From UBA4416 sp040386075 (GTDB lineage Bacteria; Bacteroidota; Bacteroidia; B-17B0; Aurantibacillaceae), in assembly GCA_040386075.1 (NCBI GenBank), contig JAZKGE010000048.1, forward strand, positions 17,047 through 81,046: 64,000 bases of DNA. Direction: 5' to 3'. Numbering within the stretch: position 1 is the stretch's first letter; each line of letters opens with the position of its first letter. Of this stretch, positions 54,486 to 63,933 are shown in pieces. The position numbers and the translations under genes were made by a program. The notes under the pieces are model-generated. The model ran no database searches, had not been told where the DNA came from, and saw only the letters and a program-made list of their open reading frames with translations.

Positions 54486-56355
54486 GTTCTTTCTTATTTA
54501 AAGGTATTAAGATCAGGAATTCTGCGCCCCGGCCTTTTTCTGAGGAACAGGTTATTTGTCCTTTTAAAAAATCAACGCGCGAATAAATGTTATTTAAGCC
54601 GTTGCCACTACTTTCCTTATTGCTGTTCGAAAATCCTGAGCCATTGTCTTTGATTGCTAATTCAATGAACGCCTTTTTTTCCTGAACCGTCACACTTGCG
54701 TTTGTTGCGCCAGAATGTTTCATCGTATTATTCATCGCTTCCTGCACAATTCGGTAGAGGTTGATCTCAACTTCGGCACTTAAGTTATCAGGTAATTTAA
54801 GATCTAATTGTACATGTAAGCCACCCGATGCATTTACCTGATCAATAAAATCTGTTAATGCAGCCTGCAAACCTTGTTTCTGTAAAAGCGAAGGAGCCAG
54901 TGCATGAGAAATATTGCGTACTTCTTTGATACTTTCGCTGGTCAATTCTTTTACTTCCGAGATCGCTCTTTCATTCCCCGGATTTACTTCAAGGGTTGAT
55001 ACATTTAACTTAATCAACGATAACAAAGGTCCCAAACCATCATGTAATTCTTTTGACAAGTGCATCTTTTCTTTTTCCTGGGCCTGAAAAACTTCGAGGT
55101 GGCGTAGTTCTCTTTCGGCTAAAAATTTATTCTTGTGCTTTAAGCGGTTACTGTTATATAGCAATAATCCAAGCAACACGGTCATGATCAGAACAACCAC
55201 AATGCTATTCCTTAGTGTTTTTTGCTTATCAATTTCAACATTTTTTATATTGTTATCTTTCACGAGTAACATATTTTCCTGTTCTTTCTTATCGGTTTCA
55301 TACTTCGTTTGCATATCTGCTATCTGCATCGAACTGGTTGAATTAAATAAAGAATCCTTTACTTCCGAAAATGCTTTATGATATTCCAATGATCGTACGG
55401 GATCATGTAGTTGCACGTAAGCATTGGACAATCCTTTATAAGCGTCTTTTATAATTTCATTTACACCTACGCGTTTGCCAACCTCCAGAGCTTCGGTATA
55501 ATGTTCAACCGATCGTTCAGGCTGATGAACCTTTAATGCAAGATCGCCCAGGTGTACGAGAGTTTGTCCTATACCTTTATCATCCTTAAAATGTCTTTGC
55601 ATACCGAGTCCGCTTTCAAGAAATGCTTTTGCCTTTTCAGGATCGCCTTTAATGCCATATAGTTCTCCCAGGCTCGCCATGTTGTGCGAGAGGATAATAC
55701 TATCCCCAGACTGTAAAGCAATTTTTTGAGCACGCTCAAGGTAATCCATTGCTTTGGCATGATCAGCCAGTTCCTTATAAATAATACCCATGGCGTTATA
55801 CGTATAAGCCATCTTTGCTGTACTGCCTTTTTCTTTTTCCATGGCCAGGCACTTCTCATAAAACTCCAGGCTTTTGGGGTAATTCTTCAAATAATAATAG
55901 GTAATACCAATACACAGATAGTTCACATACAGTACATCCTTATCTGTTCCTTTCTCAACTATTTTAAGTGCATCCAGGTATTTATCAAGTGCCGAATTAT
56001 ATTTACCCTGTGATAAATAAATATTGGCAATGTTCACATTGGCTTTAGCTACAAAATCCTGTTTGAAGATCTTTTTCGCCTGATTTAAACTTTCATTAAA
56101 ATAATTCAGCGCCGACGTGTACTCACCTTTCTGAGCGCACATCATACCCATGCTGTTATTAAGCTCTACTACTTTTTCGTGCAGATTGTTTTTGTTTGAA
56201 AGTTCCAGGGCACGTTGAGCATATTGAAATGAGGCATTCACATCTGTTTTACGGAACTGCTTCATGAGCTTCACCAGGCTATCAACCTGACTGTTGCTTT
56301 GAGAAAAGCACACCGACAGGATGAACATAAAATATAACACAAAACTGTAACGCAT
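54478..56355 (-). CDS. TPR sensor histidine kinase (pair 2)
   Basis: A 625-aa kinase. I start at MRYSFVLYFMFILSVCFSQ, a signal peptide; 55 further in-frame codons upstream run through the palindrome region and are unlikely to be translated. TPR repeats fill about 40-330 in the periplasm, then a coiled coil, one membrane helix (SIVVVLIMTVLLGLLLY), HisKA_3 with the phospho-histidine in HLSKELHDGLGPLLSL, and HATPase with IKDNGSGFS and GNGLNNIYSR. Partner of the downstream NarL-type regulator. It is divergent from an SBBP T9SS gene. Confidence 0.85.
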   Translation of the reverse strand: MRYSFVLYFMFILSVCFSQSNSQVDSLVKLMKQFRKTDVNASFQYAQRALELSNKNNLHEKVVELNNSMGMMCAQKGEYTSALNYFNESLNQAKKIFKQDFVAKANVNIANIYLSQGKYNSALDKYLDALKIVEKGTDKDVLYVNYLCIGITYYYLKNYPKSLEFYEKCLAMEKEKGSTAKMAYTYNAMGIIYKELADHAKAMDYLERAQKIALQSGDSIILSHNMASLGELYGIKGDPEKAKAFLESGLGMQRHFKDDKGIGQTLVHLGDLALKVHQPERSVEHYTEALEVGKRVGVNEIIKDAYKGLSNAYVQLHDPVRSLEYHKAFSEVKDSLFNSTSSMQIADMQTKYETDKKEQENMLLVKDNNIKNVEIDKQKTLRNSIVVVLIMTVLLGLLLYNSNRLKHKNKFLAERELRHLEVFQAQEKEKMHLSKELHDGLGPLLSLIKLNVSTLEVNPGNERAISEVKELTSESIKEVRNISHALAPSLLQKQGLQAALTDFIDQVNASGGLHVQLDLKLPDNLSAEVEINLYRIVQEAMNNTMKHSGATNASVTVQEKKAFIELAIKDNGSGFSNSNKESSGNGLNNIYSRVDFLKGQITCSSEKGRGAEFLILIPLNKKEHA

Positions 56356-56484
56356 GTAGTGGCATAAATTTACAAAAAAAGTCGGGCCCGATACTACATC
56401 CATCTGAATAGAGTTTAGTATTAATTGTAAGGTCGATACATTATACCATTCAGAAGAGATAATACCGGAATAAGCGTAACTCAA

Positions 56485-56508
56485 AAAATCCCTGCCGGCA
56501 GGGATTTT
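56485..56508. promoter_or_regulatory. Perfect 24-bp palindrome between kinase 2 and SBBP copy 2
   Basis: AAAATCCCTGCC (56485-56496) meets its exact reverse complement GGCAGGGATTTT (56497-56508) with no loop. It lies 47 bp before the SBBP gene and 130 bp before the kinase gene. It may be an operator, a dispersed palindrome or a transcription block between divergent genes. Confidence 0.4.
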
Positions 56509-56554
56509 AAATTCAATCACTCAGAAGTACTTTTGAAAACTAAAAACAGATATT

Positions 56555-58255
56555 ATGAAAAAATTATTACTTTCTATTTGCTGTGCAGGCATAACTTTAA
56601 CGGCCAATGCCCAATGGCTGAGGACCTTCGGTGGTCCGAGTGAAGATCGCGGAAAATCAATTGCAGTAGATGCTGCGGGCAATGTGTATACCACCGGCTG
56701 GTGTTCATTTAACGCTGACCTTGATCCAGGACCGGGTACTTTTACGGTTGCTACATCAGGAGACGATACTTTTGTATCAAAAGTGGATGCTTCCGGAAAT
56801 TTTGTATGGGGTAAAAGAGTGGCCAGTGGGGGCGGGTATGATGATTACGGAATGGCTATTACCGTGGATGCACTGGGGAACGTGTATACCACCGGCAAAT
56901 TCAAAGCTACTATTGATCTTGATCCCGGGGCGGGAAATTATACAATAACAGCCGCCGGTGATTATGACGTATTCATTTCTAAATTAGACGCGTCTGGAAA
57001 TTTTATCTGGGGAAAAACAATAGGAGGAACAGGTGAGGATGTAGGAAATAGCGTGACTGTGGACGCGCTTGGGAACGTATACATTGCGGGACAATTTAAA
57101 AGCACGTGTGATTTTGATCCGGGCATTGGAACATACACCGTGTCATCAAATGGCAACATGGATTTATTTATCTTAAAACTGGATGTCTCCGGAAATTTGG
57201 TATGGGCACAAACTATTGGAGCCGGAAGTAATGATGCAGGCAATGGGATAAAAGTGGATGCTTCCGGTAATGTGCATGTCACCGGATATTTTGCCGGCAA
57301 TGTAGATTTTGATCCAGGAGCCGGGATTGTTTATTTAGCAGGTTCTGGGTCGGAAGTATTTGTTTTAAAACTGGATGCTTTAGGCGATCTGGTATGGGCA
57401 AAAAAAATGGGAGCAAGCTCAACAGACAAAGGAACGTCGATTGCTTTGGATGCGACCGGTAACGTATACACAACGGGAGTTACCACAGACGGTGCAGACT
57501 TTGACCCGGGTACAGGAGTTTTTACATTAGCCACCGGCTCTGCAGGAAGCTCTGTATCATTCATCTCCAAGTTAGATGCAGCGGGTGACTTTGTATGGGC
57601 TAAAGGCTTTGGAGGCTCTGGTTCCGCCAACGGCGAAGGTGTTGCCGTGGATGGAAACGGAAATGTATATACGACAGGAAGTTTTACGAATTTAATTGAC
57701 TTTGACCCGGGAGCAGCAACATTAACTTATAGCACATCATCCACAAACAGTGATATCTATGTATCCAAATTAAACGCTAACGGTGATTTTGTGTGGGCTA
57801 AATATATGGGCGGCGGAAGCGCGGATAACGGCTATGCGATAACTACTGACGTTTCCGGAAACATTTACACGACCGGTAGTTTTTACTACGCTGCCGATTT
57901 TAGTTCAGGAGCGGGTACAACTACGGTTACATCAGTTGGTTTTTTCGATGCCTTTGTTCTGAAGATGGATCCTACAGGTTCGATTGCTTCCGGCAACGTA
58001 GGTATCAGTGAGTATACTTCGACAAACGATATTAATATATTTCCTAACCCATCCTCAGGTTTATTTAATGTAGCTTCGAAGATAGCAATACATGAAATTC
58101 AAATAATTAATCTCTTAGGCGAGACGGTTCACTCTTCCACGCTCAATTCCGAACGTGCCAGTATTGACCTTAGAAATGAACCTAAAGGAGTTTACTTCTA
58201 TCGGATCATGCATGAAGAACGCATTTTAAGTTCAGGGAAAATTGTAGTGGAGTAA
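56555..58255 (+). CDS. SBBP-repeat T9SS-sorted protein (copy 2)
   Basis: A 566-aa relative of the protein at 39.7 kb. Signal peptide about 1-19 (GITLTANAQ). About nine repeats follow with V-D-A-x-G-N-V-Y-T-T-G, then (D/V)-(L/F)-DPG-x-G and SKLDASGNFVWGK. These are SBBP propeller blades with a likely calcium loop at DPG. The C-terminus, INIFPNPSSGLFNV to LSSGKIVVE, is a type A sorting domain. It is divergent from the TPR kinase of pair 2, and its operon-mate-by-position status mirrors copy 1. Confidence 0.84.
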   Translation: MKKLLLSICCAGITLTANAQWLRTFGGPSEDRGKSIAVDAAGNVYTTGWCSFNADLDPGPGTFTVATSGDDTFVSKVDASGNFVWGKRVASGGGYDDYGMAITVDALGNVYTTGKFKATIDLDPGAGNYTITAAGDYDVFISKLDASGNFIWGKTIGGTGEDVGNSVTVDALGNVYIAGQFKSTCDFDPGIGTYTVSSNGNMDLFILKLDVSGNLVWAQTIGAGSNDAGNGIKVDASGNVHVTGYFAGNVDFDPGAGIVYLAGSGSEVFVLKLDALGDLVWAKKMGASSTDKGTSIALDATGNVYTTGVTTDGADFDPGTGVFTLATGSAGSSVSFISKLDAAGDFVWAKGFGGSGSANGEGVAVDGNGNVYTTGSFTNLIDFDPGAATLTYSTSSTNSDIYVSKLNANGDFVWAKYMGGGSADNGYAITTDVSGNIYTTGSFYYAADFSSGAGTTTVTSVGFFDAFVLKMDPTGSIASGNVGISEYTSTNDINIFPNPSSGLFNVASKIAIHEIQIINLLGETVHSSTLNSERASIDLRNEPKGVYFYRIMHEERILSSGKIVVE

Positions 58256-58260
58256 AAATA

Positions 58261-58291
58261 AAAAAGGCAGGAATTAGTTCCTGCCTTTTTT
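58261..58291. terminator. Bidirectional terminator between converging genes
   Basis: AAAAAGGCAGGAA (58261-58273) pairs with TTCCTGCCTTTTT (58278-58290) over a 4-nt loop, with A and T runs on both sides. It serves the SBBP gene and the opposing phospholipase-like gene, whose stop codon begins at its edge. Confidence 0.85.
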
Positions 58292-59277
58292 TAATCATCA
58301 TGCCCTTTGGCATTTTTTATTTTTTGTTCAAGGTATAATTGTTCTTCAATTGCCATTTGTTTTTTCAACGAATCGCTTACTTCTTTTTGACCGAGTTTTT
58401 CCAAATTTGGTTTACCGGCATTTACCCAGGCAGTGTACCACAAACTACCAACCATGGTAATGCTTTCGCGCATGCGGCGCTCTACCTGTCCTTTGATCAT
58501 CAGGTCATAACGGTTAGTGTATTCGATCGAATAAGTTTTTAACATTAAATTTCCGCGATTTTCATAAGCGTATTTTCTGTCTTCGGGAAATTCTTTGCTT
58601 AGTGCTGCTTCAAATTTCAATACACTGTCAACCGCCATGTGACTATCGTAAACCACTTTCCAGGCAGACTTAATGGGAGAATCTACATACTTTGCTCTTC
58701 CCACAAAATAATCGTAATCTTCGGCTTTTAATTCAGGAATACGACTTTCCCAAAACCCATGGATACCACGTTGCCCTGTTAACTGTCCGTTATAATTTTC
58801 GGTGGTATGTAATGGCACATGTGCATCGGCAATATAATGTCCAAGGTCGGCACTGTAATGAAGGATACGATCCAGGTTCTCATCCTTAAAAGCATTCATT
58901 AATTTATAATAATGTTTTTCAATTTGCCAGGGCACAATACCATAAGCCATCAGTGTATCTTCTGTGTATTTAGCAATAGCCGCTTTCCAGAATTTTGGTA
59001 CGCTGTCAAACGCATGTTCGCCATAATGATCAATGTCGATATAATGACGAGGCGCTTCTCCTTCAACACCGTAACGACGCTTATCAGGATCAACTGCATG
59101 ATTGGTAATAAACTCAATATGTTGTTTATAGAAAGTAACCATTTCGGGAGGCAAGGTAAAAACCGCCATACGGTTAATGCGCTTGTGACCATAAAAGCCC
59201 CAGGAACGAGCAGATTCTTTTGGAAGAAAGAAAATAAACCCAAGACAAATACATATAATAACTGCAATTTTTTTCAT
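58291..59277 (-). CDS. Zinc-dependent phospholipase C / S1-P1 nuclease-like protein
   Basis: A 328-aa exported enzyme. The N-terminal signal (ICICLGFIFFLPKESARS) ends just before W-G-F-Y-G-H-K, so the mature protein could begin at the tryptophan that ligates zinc in this family. Further ligands are in HYIDIDHYGEH, SADLGHYIADAHVPLHT and RGIHGFWE. These His/Asp clusters fit the three-zinc phospholipase C and S1/P1 nuclease fold. The substrate, lipid or nucleic acid, cannot be decided. It ends 2 bp after the upstream phosphatase gene on the same strand, so the two are likely co-transcribed. Confidence 0.8.
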   Translation of the reverse strand: MKKIAVIICICLGFIFFLPKESARSWGFYGHKRINRMAVFTLPPEMVTFYKQHIEFITNHAVDPDKRRYGVEGEAPRHYIDIDHYGEHAFDSVPKFWKAAIAKYTEDTLMAYGIVPWQIEKHYYKLMNAFKDENLDRILHYSADLGHYIADAHVPLHTTENYNGQLTGQRGIHGFWESRIPELKAEDYDYFVGRAKYVDSPIKSAWKVVYDSHMAVDSVLKFEAALSKEFPEDRKYAYENRGNLMLKTYSIEYTNRYDLMIKGQVERRMRESITMVGSLWYTAWVNAGKPNLEKLGQKEVSDSLKKQMAIEEQLYLEQKIKNAKGHDD

Positions 59278-59279
59278 GC

Positions 59280-61271
59280 TTAAATTTTTAATCCGATAAT
59301 TAAAACATCATCCACCTGTTCGTAAGATCTTTTCCAATCCATAAATGCCTTTCCTATTTGTTGTTCCTGCTCTTGGCTGGGAAGATCAGAAATTGAGATC
59401 AATAGCTCTTTTAGATTCTTTGACATGAATTTTTTTCCTTCGTCGCCACCAAACTGATCTGCATAACCATCCGTAAAAATATATAATGAATCATTTTTTT
59501 GTAAAGGAACAGCAGTGGTTGTAAATTCCTGGTCGGGCGACGTAAAGCCGGCAATGGCTAGCTTATTGGCTTTGTATTCAATGAGTTTTTTATCACGGAT
59601 AAACAGCAAAGGGCGGTTAGCCCCTGAGAACTCAACCTGCGATAATGCACTATTAAATTTTAAAAGTGCGATATCCATACCATCCATTTGTTTGGAGGCA
59701 TCCGAATGTTGTTTCAATACCTGCTTGATCTGTTGATTCAAAAAAGAAAGGATCGATCCCGGTTTTTCAATTTTCTTTTCAAATATTGCCTGAACGATCT
59801 TATCAATACCAATGATGCTCATCAACGCTCCGGGAACGCCATGCCCTGTGCAATCGGCAGCGATACAATAAAAATCATCATCCACTTTGCCGAACCAATA
59901 AAAATCGCCACTCACCACATCCTTTGGTTTGTAATAAACAAAGCTCTGCGGAAATTGATTTACTAATTCATCAATGTGTGGCAGAATTGCCTGTTGAATT
60001 CCTTTGGCATACTGAATACTATTATCTATTTCCTGTTTTTTCTCGGCAATGATATGATTTTGTTCTTTCAACTGCACATTGGTCAACTGCTTTTGTTTGT
60101 TTTGTTTAAATAGTAATGCAGCCACAATAATAACAATCAAGGCCACTACGATCAATCCCAAAATAAAATAAATATTTTTTTTATTTTTTAGTTCCTGTAT
60201 CTCGTTGGCTTGTCTGAGTTGATCTACGTTAGCCTCCGACTTCTCCAGTGAATAGCTTCCTTGCAAATTACTGATATTAGTTGAATAGGCTTCTTTATCC
60301 AGTTGTTGTTGCAATGCAACATATTGTTCGTAATAATCATACCCATCTTTAAATTTCCCAAGTTTATAGTGGCTTTCTGCTAAGGCTCTTAAAACTATGG
60401 TTTGCACATCTTTTATATCATGTTGTTGATTATAATCATAAGCAAGGTTAAATTTAGCAATGGCTGATTTAACGTCATTGGTTTGCATTTCACATAAACC
60501 AAGGTTCAGTAAGCCAATTATCAAACTGGATGAATCTTCCATCTTACGATGGATCTCAATACTTTTTTCATTATAAAACTTGGCAGTTTTAAAATCTTTT
60601 TGAACGTAGAAGAGGTCACCCAAATTTCCATAAATTCTCCCGAGGTGATCAAATAATTTCGACTTCTTTGCAAGTTCAATGCCATTATTAAAATACAGAA
60701 TGGCCGAATCAAAATATTGCCGCGCCTCTTTTTTTTCATGGCTTCTGTCAACATAATAACTGGCAAGGGCATTGTATATCTTTAAAAGACCATCAGTATC
60801 GTGAAGCGACCTGTAAATTTCAAGGGATTGATAAAGGTATGTATCATCTTTGTAACTATGCTGTTGTATACAAAGGATCCAGCCTATATTATACAAAGAA
60901 AAGGCAATAGCTTTTTGATCATGAATGGAATCACTGATCCTATAGGCTTTAAAATAGTTTTGCTGCGCTTTATCATAATCCGAATGAAACCAATAGGCAT
61001 CAGCAAGGCTATTGTAAGCCAATGACTTTCCTCTTGTGTAATTTACCTTAAAGGAAATATCCAGGGCCTCGTTAGCGTAAACGATCGCATCTTTAAACTG
61101 GGAATTAACCAGAACGTTCGCTAAATCTATTAGCCCTAAAACCCTACTTGTATCGTTTTTAGACGTAGCGATCTGAGTTTTTAGCTCATTAACAGTCTTT
61201 GTTTTTTGTCCGAACAACAGCGAACCTATGAGGAAACAGATGCAAAAGTATATATGTCTGGCCTTGAACAT
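59280..61271 (-). CDS. TPR-containing SpoIIE-type protein phosphatase
   Basis: A 663-aa signalling protein. Signal peptide about 1-22 (FLIGSLLFGQ), TPR repeats about 40-330, one membrane helix (IYFILGLIVVALIVIIVAALLF), a coiled coil, then a PP2C/SpoIIE domain from about 420: QAILPHIDELV, KDVVSGDFYWF (metal-binding Asp), AADCTGHGVPGALMS, FTDGYADQFGG and a closing VDDVLIIGLKI. It should dephosphorylate an anti-sigma or STAS-domain partner in response to a signal from the periplasm. It shares the periplasmic TPR input design with both sensor kinases in this window. Confidence 0.85.
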   Translation of the reverse strand: MFKARHIYFCICFLIGSLLFGQKTKTVNELKTQIATSKNDTSRVLGLIDLANVLVNSQFKDAIVYANEALDISFKVNYTRGKSLAYNSLADAYWFHSDYDKAQQNYFKAYRISDSIHDQKAIAFSLYNIGWILCIQQHSYKDDTYLYQSLEIYRSLHDTDGLLKIYNALASYYVDRSHEKKEARQYFDSAILYFNNGIELAKKSKLFDHLGRIYGNLGDLFYVQKDFKTAKFYNEKSIEIHRKMEDSSSLIIGLLNLGLCEMQTNDVKSAIAKFNLAYDYNQQHDIKDVQTIVLRALAESHYKLGKFKDGYDYYEQYVALQQQLDKEAYSTNISNLQGSYSLEKSEANVDQLRQANEIQELKNKKNIYFILGLIVVALIVIIVAALLFKQNKQKQLTNVQLKEQNHIIAEKKQEIDNSIQYAKGIQQAILPHIDELVNQFPQSFVYYKPKDVVSGDFYWFGKVDDDFYCIAADCTGHGVPGALMSIIGIDKIVQAIFEKKIEKPGSILSFLNQQIKQVLKQHSDASKQMDGMDIALLKFNSALSQVEFSGANRPLLFIRDKKLIEYKANKLAIAGFTSPDQEFTTTAVPLQKNDSLYIFTDGYADQFGGDEGKKFMSKNLKELLISISDLPSQEQEQQIGKAFMDWKRSYEQVDDVLIIGLKI

Positions 61272-61375
61272 AAATAAGTACTAAATATACATAAAAAAGG
61301 CTACGGAAGTGTTACTAAATTACTATGCTATTTCAAAAACGCCTGAAAATGGCTACCTTTATACAAGCAAAGCTC

Positions 61376-61960
61376 ATGAGGTTCGGGATCCACATATTGT
61401 TTTTTATTTGTTTGATATCAAACGGTATGTTCTCGCAATCCCGCATACAACAACTACAGGCAACTCAATACAAACAAAGTGTGCTTATTAATTACGTGAT
61501 CACGCAGGGTAACTCTTGTTCAGGTTACCAGATACAACGATCAACAGATAGCGTAAACTTTGAAACGATCTATGATTATTCGGGTGTTTGTGGTGAGTTG
61601 ACCAAATCGCAGGAAATATCATTCACCGATGAACACCCTTATAAAAATTCGGTCAATTACTACAGAGTATTAATTCCACCTGCCGATCATTCAAAGATCA
61701 CGTCGGTTCTTTATAGCCCTATTTCCGAAAAGGGATACGTGTTATATGATAATCCGGTAAGTGACTACCTGATATTAAGATCAATAACAAAGAGTAAGTT
61801 GAAAATATACAACCAAACAGGCCATTTGGTTAGAGAGATCATATCTTCAGAAGATGCGTCCTATAAAGAGGATGTATCGTTCTTGGATAATGGCCTATAC
61901 TATTTTTTGATAGTACCGGCTACAGGACAGAGCGTATTTGGAAAATTCATTAAGAAATAG
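61376..61960 (+). CDS. Small T9SS-sorted secreted protein
   Basis: A 194-aa protein from the ATG of MRFGIHILFFICLISNGMFSQ, a signal peptide. Two other in-frame ATGs, at 61325 and 61349, would give longer but less typical leaders. The middle holds a short Fn3-like or lectin-like beta domain (YQIQRSTDSVNFETIYDYSG). The end, VLYDNPVSDYLILRS through LDNGLYYFLIV to VFGKFIKK, is a short type A sorting domain in which DNPVSDYL replaces the usual YPNP. Function unknown. Confidence 0.7.
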   Translation: MRFGIHILFFICLISNGMFSQSRIQQLQATQYKQSVLINYVITQGNSCSGYQIQRSTDSVNFETIYDYSGVCGELTKSQEISFTDEHPYKNSVNYYRVLIPPADHSKITSVLYSPISEKGYVLYDNPVSDYLILRSITKSKLKIYNQTGHLVREIISSEDASYKEDVSFLDNGLYYFLIVPATGQSVFGKFIKK

Positions 61961-62113
61961 AACCTAGTCTATTTTTTAAGCGCCTCCTAATAATAATAAT
62001 ACTTTTTTCATGGTTCCGTTTTTTAGTTTTTAGTTATGCAAAGCTAAATTCTAAGCCCCTCAAAAAATAGAGGGTTGCCCCCTCAATTTGAGTTTTTTTG
62101 GGATAAACGCAAA

Positions 62114-62143
62114 AAACCCACTTATGAATTCATAAATGGGTTT
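62114..62143 (-). terminator. Intrinsic terminator of citrate synthase
   Basis: AAACCCACTTATG (62114-62126) pairs with CATAAATGGGTTT (62131-62143), one mismatch and a 4-nt loop. On the minus strand a run of six T follows. Confidence 0.8.
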
Positions 62144-62167
62144 AGATCAGTAAAGTTTTATAATGAA

Positions 62168-63490
62168 TTAAACCTTTGCTTCCTGGGCTTTTTTAATGAT
62201 AGCCTTGATGTTATCGGTAGTTGTTGAGTTAGGACGCTCAATAGCAGAACCTGTTGCTCTGTCCCAAACTAAACTTGCCAATACACCTAATGCACGTGAT
62301 ACGCCAAATAATACGGTATAGAAATCATATTCATGCATTCCGTAGTGAACCAATAAAGCTCCGGAATGAGCATCTACATTAGGCCAAGGGTTTTTGATCT
62401 TACCAGTTGATTCCAGGATCGGAGGAGCTACTTCATACACCATTTGAACGATCTCGCAAATGTTATCGTGTTTGATATATGTTTTATAGAAATCCTGCTG
62501 AGCTGTAAAACGTGGATCTGTCTTACGCAATACAGCGTGTCCGTAACCCGGTACTACTTTTCCTTCTGCTAAAGTTTGTTTGATGTAATCTGCAATTTGC
62601 TCTTTAGTTGGTAATCCACCACCTAAATTTTCTTTCAGTTCCATGATCCAGCTTAATACTTCCTGATTAGCTAAACCATGTAAAGGACCTGCCAAACCAT
62701 TCATACCTGCAGCAAATGCTAAATAAGGATCACTTAATGCAGAACCTACAAGGTGTGTAGCATGCGCCGAAACGTTTCCACCTTCATGATCAACGTGGAT
62801 AGTTAAATATAAACGCATCAAACGTTTCATATCAAACTCTTCGTAACCTAACATGTGTGCAAAGTTTGCCGCCCAATCTAATTTATGATCCGGTTCAATA
62901 TGAACACCGTTTTTGTATTTACGGCGATAAATATAAGCTGCAACTCTTGGTAAACGGGCAATCAGATTCATTGAATCTTCGTACACATAGTCCCAGTAAT
63001 CTTTTTTATTGATACCTTTTGCGTAAGCTTTTGCAAATAAACTCTCGGTTTGCATAGCCATAACCCCGATAACAAACTGTGTCATAGGATGTGTATCTAC
63101 CGGTAATTTTTCGATCACATCAAATACATGTTTTGGAACGTTGCTGCGTTTTTGCCATTCACCAGTAATAAAACTAACATCCTCCTGAGTTGGTAATTCG
63201 CCAACCAACATTAAATAAAATATGCCTTCCGGTAATGGTTCTGTGCCACCCGGAGCTTTTGGTAAATGTTTGCGTAATTCTGGTATCGAATAACCTCTGA
63301 AACGGATCCCTTCTTCAGCATCTAATTTGGATGTTTCTGTTACCATACCAACCATACCTTTCATTCCCTGGTATACTTGAGCTACAGTAATTTCACCTAG
63401 TTTCAGATCACCGTGATTTTTGATAATATCTTTAATTTCGGCCGCTAAGGGCACTGCTTTCTCGCGAAACTTATCTTTTAACCTATCCAT
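62168..63490 (-). CDS. gltA: Citrate synthase, eukaryotic type
   Basis: A 440-aa enzyme condensing acetyl-CoA with oxaloacetate at the entry to the citric acid cycle. HVDHEGGNVSAHATHLVGSALSDPY and NGLAGPLHGLANQEV (catalytic His), then VPGYGHAVLRKTDPRF (second His and the Asp region) and the CoA-binding GVSRALGVLASLVWDRA, are all present. Wording is much nearer the mitochondrial enzyme than the hexameric GltA of E. coli, as is usual for many Bacteroidota. An AAATTTG box (TAAATTTG on the minus strand, 63542-63549) may be its -7 element. Confidence 0.93.
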   Translation of the reverse strand: MDRLKDKFREKAVPLAAEIKDIIKNHGDLKLGEITVAQVYQGMKGMVGMVTETSKLDAEEGIRFRGYSIPELRKHLPKAPGGTEPLPEGIFYLMLVGELPTQEDVSFITGEWQKRSNVPKHVFDVIEKLPVDTHPMTQFVIGVMAMQTESLFAKAYAKGINKKDYWDYVYEDSMNLIARLPRVAAYIYRRKYKNGVHIEPDHKLDWAANFAHMLGYEEFDMKRLMRLYLTIHVDHEGGNVSAHATHLVGSALSDPYLAFAAGMNGLAGPLHGLANQEVLSWIMELKENLGGGLPTKEQIADYIKQTLAEGKVVPGYGHAVLRKTDPRFTAQQDFYKTYIKHDNICEIVQMVYEVAPPILESTGKIKNPWPNVDAHSGALLVHYGMHEYDFYTVLFGVSRALGVLASLVWDRATGSAIERPNSTTTDNIKAIIKKAQEAKV

Positions 63491-63933
63491 TTTTAAATTT
63501 GTTTAATAACCTTGTAAATTTAGGCAGTGTATTGATTTAAACAAATTTAATTTACATTATTTTTTACGAAATTTAAAAAACACCGGAGTAATGATTTTAA
63601 AGGTTTTATTTTACATATTCATAAAATAAAATCAACAATTTTTGGTCTCTCTTTTTTGGAAAATTCTTCCTGTTAGCTGAAGAATTTGTAGCAGTAGAAT
63701 AATAAAAGTGGCGTTAACAACAAAAAGGCTATTCTTAAAATAAAAACCTGAAACTCCTTAGAAGCTCTGATGTTTAGATACTTAAGTTTTAAAAATGTCA
63801 TAACGGTTTGGATTGTTGAATCGCTTGTAAACATAAAAAACATAAAAAAAAGCGTATAGAGTGCCAGCACTCTATTTTTAAATAAAAACACCGTTTCGTA
63901 TGCCAGAACGAGATTTTTACTTTATGTACTTTT
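63491..63933. other. AT-rich gap upstream of citrate synthase
   Basis: About 440 bp with little to support a gene. A 72-codon minus-strand frame (63673-63891) would encode two hydrophobic helices, but its composition is what AT-rich DNA gives by chance and it has no clear start signal. I leave it uncalled. Confidence 0.4.

Noticed and set aside
56356..56520. 55-codon N-terminal extension of TPR kinase 2
   Set aside because: It would bury the signal peptide and runs through the 24-bp palindrome.
63673..63891. 72-codon hydrophobic minus-strand frame
   Set aside because: AT-rich chance frame with no start signal or family. It cannot be excluded as a small membrane protein.
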